From assembly GCA_029287395.1 (NCBI GenBank), contig JARFRF010000177.1, positions 1 through 37,952 of the forward strand: DNA of 37,952 bases, read 5' to 3'. This document shows, one piece after another, positions 33,783 through 37,952 of this stretch (positions are counted from its first letter, which is position 1; each line of letters starts with the position of its first letter). The notes below the pieces were generated by a model, which worked only from the letters and a program-made list of their open reading frames with translations, did not search any database and had not been told where the DNA came from. Source of the stretch: Methyloceanibacter sp. (lineage in GTDB: Bacteria > Pseudomonadota > Alphaproteobacteria > Rhizobiales > Methyloligellaceae). The translations under genes and the position numbers were made by a program.

Positions 33783-34808
33783 ATGCGCGAAAAAGCCAAG
33801 GAAGAATCTGTCGCACCTATGACTGACGCCTCCCTCGCAATACAATTAGAAAAATTCTCCGATCCCGACTTGACCGTTGACGGCAAGCGCCGTGCCCGCG
33901 TGTCGCTCGAACTGCTTAGTACGCTTTGGATTAATACAGGCACGCTGTGCAATATAGCGTGCCGCAATTGCTACATCGAATCGAGCCCTACCAATGATAC
34001 ATTCGCATATATAAGCCGCGCCGAGGCCGCCGCGTTTCTCGACGAGATTGCGAGCGATGGCTTGCCAGTAACGGAGATCGGATACACCGGCGGGGAACCC
34101 TTCTTGAATCCGGACATATTGGGCATGCTTGCCGACGCTCTTGAGCGCGGTTTCTCGGTGCTCGTCTTGACAAATGCCATGCAACCAATGTTGCGGCCAC
34201 GCGTGCGTGCAGGGCTGCTCGATCTGCGGAAAGCCCATGGCGACCGCTTGACGCTACGCGTCAGTCTCGATCACTACACGGCCGCGCTCCATGACGAGGA
34301 GCGTGGCCCTGGATCCTTTGCAAAAACCTTGGAGGGAATCGATTGGTTGGCCGAACATCGCTTCTCCATCGCCTTGGCGGGCCGGACCTGCTGGGGAGAG
34401 GCTGACCGAGAGACGCGGGCGGGCTATGCGGCGTTGATACAGTCACGATCCTGGCCGATCGCTGCAGAACGTCAGGATGCACTCGTCCTGTTTCCAGAGA
34501 TGAATGCGAGAGAAGATGTGCCGGAAATCAGCGATGCTTGCTGGGGTATCTTAGATGTCTCGCCATCCGACATGATGTGTGCGTCGAGCCGAATGATCGC
34601 AAAACTGCGCGGTGATAACCGCCCCGTCGTCTTACCCTGCACACTATTGACCGACCTGCCGCGCTTCGGGATGGGGTCAACGCTTGCTGAAGCAGCATTG
34701 GCAGACGGCGATCTTTTCGACCATGGCGCCGTGAAACTGTGTCATCCACACTGCGCGCGATTCTGCGTTCTAGGCGGTGGATCCTGTTCTGCGGGCAGCC
34801 CTGAATAG
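33783..34808 (+). CDS. Radical SAM enzyme of unknown function
   Basis: The protein of about 341 residues has the radical SAM cluster motif C-x3-C-x2-C in TGTLCNIACRNCYIESSPTND. A GGEP-type SAM contact follows in GYTGGEPFLNPDILGM, then the TIM-barrel strands VLVLTNAMQP and LTLRVSLDHYTAA. The C-terminal part carries further cysteines: ACWGILDVSPSDMMC, VLPCTLL, and LCHPHCARFCVLGGGSC. These suggest an auxiliary Fe-S cluster as in SPASM/Twitch enzymes. The substrate is unknown and no peptide precursor gene is visible beside it. The start is ATG 33783, or ATG 33819 (MTDASLAIQLEKFSDPD), which has ggaag 14 nt upstream; the track start is a TTG. An AT-rich region and an XRE gene follow on the same strand. 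Confidence 0.85.
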   Translation: MREKAKEESVAPMTDASLAIQLEKFSDPDLTVDGKRRARVSLELLSTLWINTGTLCNIACRNCYIESSPTNDTFAYISRAEAAAFLDEIASDGLPVTEIGYTGGEPFLNPDILGMLADALERGFSVLVLTNAMQPMLRPRVRAGLLDLRKAHGDRLTLRVSLDHYTAALHDEERGPGSFAKTLEGIDWLAEHRFSIALAGRTCWGEADRETRAGYAALIQSRSWPIAAERQDALVLFPEMNAREDVPEISDACWGILDVSPSDMMCASSRMIAKLRGDNRPVVLPCTLLTDLPRFGMGSTLAEAALADGDLFDHGAVKLCHPHCARFCVLGGGSCSAGSPE

Positions 34809-34858
34809 GCTTATCCTATTGCGGGGCGTTGTGACTTCACGTTGTATCCTATAGTGAA
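34803..34858. promoter_or_regulatory. Inverted and direct repeats upstream of the XRE gene, candidate operator
   Basis: AATAGG-CTTAT-CCTATT (34804-34820) overlaps the radical SAM stop. TATCCTAT occurs at 34812-34819 and again at 34845-34852, 33 bp apart (three helical turns). TTCAC-N13-GTGAA (34836-34858) brackets the second copy. The cluster lies about 95-150 bp upstream of the XRE start and could be its autoregulatory site. Confidence 0.35.
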
Positions 34859-34952
34859 TCCAAAAGAGGTGTCTTTTGCACGATTAGCGTTATTGTGGTG
34901 CCGTGAACAACCGTAATTGGTTATCGACTTTGAGAGGACCACAGGAGCTAAA

Positions 34953-35348
34953 ATGGGAAAGAAATCGCCGCAACAGACAGATGTGATAGTTGGGCACAAC
35001 GTCCGGTTCTGGCGGCTTGAGAGGAAAATGTCACAGACCGACCTCGCAAACCTACTCGGTCTGACATTTCAGCAGATTCAAAAGTACGAGAACGGCGCAA
35101 ACCGTGTTGGCGCAAGTCGGCTCATGCAAATTGCTACAGCCCTCGACGTGCCAATCCATGCGTTTTTTGATGGCGCTGGTCCCCAGACGGATGACCCGGT
35201 GTCACCCATCCGGTTCGTCGGCGATCAACAAGCGTTGCGCTTGGTTCAGGCCTTCGCCGATATCGAGGATGCTGGGCTACGACGCTCGGTTGTAAGCCTC
35301 GTCGAAGGCATCGCCGAAAGCAAATCCCAAGAAAACAGAGCCAAGTAG
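34953..35348 (+). CDS. XRE-family helix-turn-helix regulator (PraR/SinR-like)
   Basis: The 131-aa protein has an XRE helix-turn-helix at residues about 15-70: IVGHNVRFWRLERKMSQTDLANLLGLTFQQIQKYENGANRVGASRLMQIATALDVPIHAFFDG. The C-terminal tail is acidic then helical (RLVQAFADIEDAGLRRSVVSLVEGIAES). The layout is that of the many short alphaproteobacterial XRE regulators, including PraR of rhizobia, which represses quorum-sensing genes. The exact ortholog cannot be fixed here. I chose ATG 34953 because aggag lies 6 nt upstream; the track start at 34917 does not. A strong Rho-independent terminator follows the stop by 25 bp. Confidence 0.9.
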   Translation: MGKKSPQQTDVIVGHNVRFWRLERKMSQTDLANLLGLTFQQIQKYENGANRVGASRLMQIATALDVPIHAFFDGAGPQTDDPVSPIRFVGDQQALRLVQAFADIEDAGLRRSVVSLVEGIAESKSQENRAK

Positions 35349-35354
35349 TTCTCG

Positions 35355-35607
35355 TCAGCGTCGATGCCGCTTAGCCGGCGGCGGCCCATCGTCGCCGGCA
35401 TTTTCTTGGTCAGTAGTCTCTACCGGGACCCTAGATAACTCGGCTTCCGCAAGCTTTAGGTACTGCACAAATGGCAGCAGCCCATGCTCAAACTTTGATG
35501 ATTGCATAGTTGAGCAATACGTTCAGCGAGCGACACCACTGCGGCGAGTTCGCGGCCGGATCAGGATCGGCGATTTTGTCGACCCCAGCTTTAGCTGCCT
35601 CGGTTAC
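35355..35607 (-). pseudogene. Possible frameshifted small gene or remnant
   Basis: On the minus strand one frame from 35607 reads VTEAAKAGVDKIADPDPAANSPQWCRSLNVLLNYAIIKV and stops at 35488. The frame opening at ATG 35507 continues as MQSSKFEHGLLPF, VQYLKLAEAELSRVPVETTD and ends at 35355 after 50 codons. Shifting frame near 35495 gives a smooth, protein-like reading of about 85 residues (NYAIIK to FEHGLLPFVQY). The upstream frame has no start codon of its own and begins at the end of the preceding secreted-protein gene. This suggests a decayed gene, a sequencing frameshift, or a -1 read-through product. The last residues overlap the XRE terminator stem, which weakens the tail. No family was recognised. 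Confidence 0.35.
35374..35404 (+). terminator. Rho-independent terminator of the XRE gene
   Basis: GCCGGCGGCG-GCCCAT-CGTCGCCGGC forms a 10-bp stem (one G-U pair) with a 6-nt loop. ATTTTCTT follows immediately on the plus strand, 25 bp after the XRE stop codon. Confidence 0.75.
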
Positions 35608-36218
35608 TCGTCCTTGTCGGCCTCGCTGTCACCGGCGCTTTTGCCTTTGATCTCAAAGGGAAGCTCGAAGGAGGCGGACTTCTTTCCTAACTTGTCGGTG
35701 AATTTCAGCTCGGCCACGTACTTCCCAGCCGGCGCTTCGGTGAAGTCGATCGTTAGGGCCGTCATTACTTCCATGTTGGTATCGCGGCTGTCGAAGGTGA
35801 ACGTACCGAAACCTGGTTGCTCGCCCAACACTTCACCATCGGCACCCTTCAAAACCAGATCAGAGACAAGCTCCGCGCGATTAAGTCCACCCTGCTTCTT
35901 CCAAGTAAACCCAACGGGTTCCACATAGATGAAGAGTTTTTCGCCGGGCTCGAAGACATTGTTGGGACGCGGGTCGTAAATACCGTAGCCGGTGGGAGCG
36001 GACTTGACGAAGAGGGCCTCGCGGAACAAGAGCGGACCACGCTGCCAAATCCTCATCGCGGCCTTTCGAATCGTATTATAGGCCTCAAGATCGTTGCCCC
36101 GCTTCACATCACTTGCCGCTTCCTTTGCGAGATCCTGAACGCTCTGCGCGAGACTGGGACCCCCTATGCCTACATTTGCAACCAAGCCAAACAGGAATGC
36201 GATCGCAACGTGTCTCAT
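35604..36218 (-). CDS. Secreted protein of unknown function with beta-rich C-terminal domain
   Basis: A 204-aa protein from ATG 36218, with agggaga 4-5 nt upstream; the track start at 36365 is well upstream and lacks signals. It has a signal peptide (MRHVAIAFLFGLVANVGIGGPSLAQ, cleavage near residue 25). A helical segment follows (VQDLAKEAASDVKRGNDLEAYNTIRKAAMRIWQRGPL). The rest is a beta-rich domain (NVFEPGEKLFIYVEPVGFTWKKQG, FGTFTFDSRDTNMEVMTALTIDF, APAGKYVAELKFTDKLGKKSASFELPFEI) that looks like an Ig-like or jelly-roll fold. The tail is highly acidic (GDSEADKDE). I do not recognise the family. It is probably a periplasmic protein. Confidence 0.75.
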   Translation of the reverse strand: MRHVAIAFLFGLVANVGIGGPSLAQSVQDLAKEAASDVKRGNDLEAYNTIRKAAMRIWQRGPLLFREALFVKSAPTGYGIYDPRPNNVFEPGEKLFIYVEPVGFTWKKQGGLNRAELVSDLVLKGADGEVLGEQPGFGTFTFDSRDTNMEVMTALTIDFTEAPAGKYVAELKFTDKLGKKSASFELPFEIKGKSAGDSEADKDE

Positions 36219-36355
36219 TTTTCTCCCTAGACGTCCGAATTGTTGTTCCCCGTGGAGGTCGTGACAATCGCACACCGGTCGTCCGTACGCCACTCCAGGG
36301 CTACGGCAATTGAACAGCATTGCCCCCGATAGCACTCCCATCCTAGTGCCGCAGC

Positions 36356-36601
36356 ATGCATGCAATCGCCGAGGCGCTTACCAATCCGATCCTACGAGGC
36401 GCCTATCTTGCTCTGTCGCTCGCGTTGCTGATCCTGCCACTCGTACTGCTCTGGCTCTGGTACAGCCGACGGGCCCGGGCGGGGACGCTCGATCGTCCCA
36501 TGCTTATGCGCATAGCAGCAACGCTGCTGTGGATAGTGGCCAATGCCGCGGCGCTCGGATTTCTGATGTGGGCAGACAACGCCAACAGGGCTGCCGGATG
36601 A
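36356..36601 (+). CDS. Small membrane protein with two TM segments
   Basis: An 81-residue protein, MHAIAEALTNPILRGAYLALSLALLILPLVLLWLWYSRRARAG, and then a second hydrophobic segment (MRIAATLLWIVANAAALGFLMWA). It is divergent from the secreted protein gene (137-bp gap) and ends 9 bp before the stop of the AGCS symporter on the other strand. The ribosome binding site is weak. The reading is supported mainly by the clean two-helix pattern with basic residues between helices. No function can be given. Confidence 0.55.
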   Translation: MHAIAEALTNPILRGAYLALSLALLILPLVLLWLWYSRRARAGTLDRPMLMRIAATLLWIVANAAALGFLMWADNANRAAG

Positions 36602-36610
36602 TTTTCAATC

Positions 36611-37952
36611 TTAGTACGGATTGTTTTCCGATTTTCCTCGCGTGGCAAAGAATTCCTTCGCCAAGGCGAAGACGACGGGACTAAGAAGCGCCAAGGCGAT
36701 CAAGTTCGGAATCGCCATCAGGGCGTTCATTGTGTCTGCGAGCAGCCATACAAAGCTAAGTTTGACGCTTGCGCCAAGAACAGGCGCGAGCGACCACAAA
36801 ATACGAAATGGGATGATGGACTTTACGCCCAGCAGATACTGCCAGGAGCGCTCGCAATAGTAACTCCAGCCGAGCAGCGTCGTGAATGCAAACACGGCCA
36901 ACGCAACCGAAGTAATCTCACCGCCAATGCCAGGAAGGGATGTCGAGAATGCAAGAGACGTCAGTTCCGCGCCGGTCTTCCCGCTGGTCCATACGCCCGT
37001 GCTCAAGATCACAAGCGCCGTAAACGTGCAGACAATGATCGTGTCGATAAAGGTCCCAAGCATCGCGACAAGACCTTGGCTAACAGGCCCCTTGCACTGA
37101 GCTGCCGCATGCGCGATCGGCGCGGAACCGAGCCCCGCTTCATTGGAGAAAACGCCGCGCGCAACACCGAACCGTATGGCTGCCCAAACGGCCGCGCCAG
37201 CAAAGCCACCGGTCGCCGCAATCGTTGTGAATGCATGCTCAAAGATGAGCCCAAAGGCCTTCGGGACTGCTTCGGCGTGCAGGAACAGAACCACAGTACC
37301 GGCACCCACATAGGCTACGGCCATAAGCGGCACGAGGGTTCCTGCGACCGTGCCGATCCGCTTGATGCCGCCAACCAGAACGAGAGCGACGAGCGTCGCG
37401 AGAATGCATCCCGTCAGCCAAAGCGGGATCCCAAATGAGCCATTTAGCGCGGCGGCAACAGAGTTGGCCTGTACCATATTGCCGATACCGAAACCCGCGA
37501 ACCCGGCGAAGATCGCGAACATGCCACCCAGCCAAGCCCAACGCGGTCCAAGCCCATTCTTGATGTAGTACATGGGCCCACCGACATACTTGCCATTCTC
37601 GTCGACCTCTCGATAGCGCACGGCCAGAACGGCCTCCGCGAACTTGGTGGCCATGCCGACCAGTGCCGTCATCCACATCCAGAAGACCGCGCCTGGCCCT
37701 CCGAGAAAGATTGCTGTCGCGACACCGGCGATGTTGCCCGTCCCGATCGTTGCTGCAAGCGCAGTCATCAGGGCGTGGAAGGGCGCAATTTCGCCCTTAC
37801 CGTCGGGGATGCGTCCGCGCCATAGAAGAGCAAGCGCGAAAGGCAAGTCGCGGATGGAGCGAAAGCGAAGACCGATCGTCAGATAGATCCCAACGCCCAG
37901 TAGGAGCGTCAGCATGGGCACGCCCCACACAACGCCGCTCAACCATTCAACG
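36611..37952 (-). CDS. Alanine/glycine:cation symporter (AGCS family), N-terminus cut by window edge
   Basis: This inner-membrane Na+-coupled transporter of alanine, glycine or a related amino acid has at least 443 residues in the window. AGCS signatures: LMTALAATIGTGNIAGVATAIFLGGPGAVFWMWMTALVGMATKFAEA (the family consensus near TM2-TM3), VGGPMYYIKNGLG, FSNEAGLGSAPIAHAAAQ, and the late WSYYCERSWQYLLG region. The track's start at 37942 is a TTG, and the frame stays open (VEW upstream) to the window end. The true start is therefore outside, and only a few tens of residues are missing. The C-terminus, ending KSENNPY, is complete. Confidence 0.93.
   Translation of the reverse strand, partial: VEWLSGVVWGVPMLTLLLGVGIYLTIGLRFRSIRDLPFALALLWRGRIPDGKGEIAPFHALMTALAATIGTGNIAGVATAIFLGGPGAVFWMWMTALVGMATKFAEAVLAVRYREVDENGKYVGGPMYYIKNGLGPRWAWLGGMFAIFAGFAGFGIGNMVQANSVAAALNGSFGIPLWLTGCILATLVALVLVGGIKRIGTVAGTLVPLMAVAYVGAGTVVLFLHAEAVPKAFGLIFEHAFTTIAATGGFAGAAVWAAIRFGVARGVFSNEAGLGSAPIAHAAAQCKGPVSQGLVAMLGTFIDTIIVCTFTALVILSTGVWTSGKTGAELTSLAFSTSLPGIGGEITSVALAVFAFTTLLGWSYYCERSWQYLLGVKSIIPFRILWSLAPVLGASVKLSFVWLLADTMNALMAIPNLIALALLSPVVFALAKEFFATRGKSENNPY

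Noticed and set aside
1-37952. CRISPR array, insertion sequence, integrase or prophage
   Set aside because: No regularly spaced repeats, transposase or integrase motifs or target-site duplications were seen. The single A1S_2505-like gene is not enough to call a prophage.

Overview
The window looks like chromosome of an alphaproteobacterium, most likely of the order Hyphomicrobiales. I infer this from family knowledge rather than from a search. The signs are a class I lysyl-tRNA synthetase, DUF2849 next to the sulfite reductase, a TIGR02186/Alph_Pro_TM protein beside a TauE/SafE permease, a DUF6460 protein, a PraR-like XRE regulator, a PodJ-like Sel1/peptidoglycan-binding polarity protein, and generally GC-rich coding sequence. 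No insertion sequence, CRISPR array or complete prophage was seen. One small gene belongs to a family usually found in phages.

Layout. 1-3.8 kb: the start of a SAM methyltransferase (cut by the left edge), an MHS-type MFS transporter, and four small genes, two of them secreted and one phage-like. 3.8-11.9 kb (minus strand): a compact reductive sulfate assimilation operon, fdx - cysG - DUF2849 - cysI - cysH(DUF934 fusion) - cysD - cysN - tauE. Most of its genes overlap by 1-14 bp. It encodes sulfate activation to APS, direct APS reduction, siroheme synthesis, sulfite reduction, a probable dedicated ferredoxin and a probable oxyanion permease. No APS kinase and no CysJ flavoprotein is present. 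11.9-12.5 kb: a 536-bp AT-richer divergent intergenic region with a perfect 9+9 bp inverted repeat near its midpoint. 12.5-14.6 kb: a DUF4212 + Na+/solute symporter pair whose large subunit carries an EF-hand-like loop. 14.6-16.0 kb: a proline iminopeptidase-like hydrolase and a YjbQ protein, convergent and abutting. 16.2-19.2 kb: a large PodJ-like envelope protein. 19.4-21.1 kb: a second TauE/SafE permease with its Alph_Pro_TM partner. 21.1-24.4 kb: the helicase and PdeM nuclease of the ligase-associated DNA repair set, without the ligase or exonuclease in this window. 24.5-27.8 kb: a DUF6460 protein, pyrD with a DUF952 gene, an S24 regulator, and a membrane-anchored SNase-fold protein that seems to lack its catalytic residues. 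27.9-30.1 kb: class I lysyl-tRNA synthetase and a divergent TerB protein. 30.1-33.4 kb: a secreted unknown, a sterol desaturase-family hydroxylase and an orphan family 3 solute-binding protein. 33.6-35.6 kb: tRNA-Gly(CCC), a radical SAM enzyme of unknown function, an XRE regulator with a strong terminator, and a probable frameshifted gene remnant. 35.6 kb to the end: a secreted unknown, a small membrane protein, and an AGCS-type Na+/amino acid symporter cut by the right edge.

How the genes fit together. The clearest functional unit is the eight-gene sulfur operon. Its unresolved parts (the ferredoxin, DUF2849, the DUF934 domain, the TauE permease and the upstream inverted repeat) are the best leads for something not fully described. 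The radical SAM gene between tRNA-Gly and the XRE regulator is the best single-gene unknown. I found no multi-gene system that I can claim with confidence is novel.
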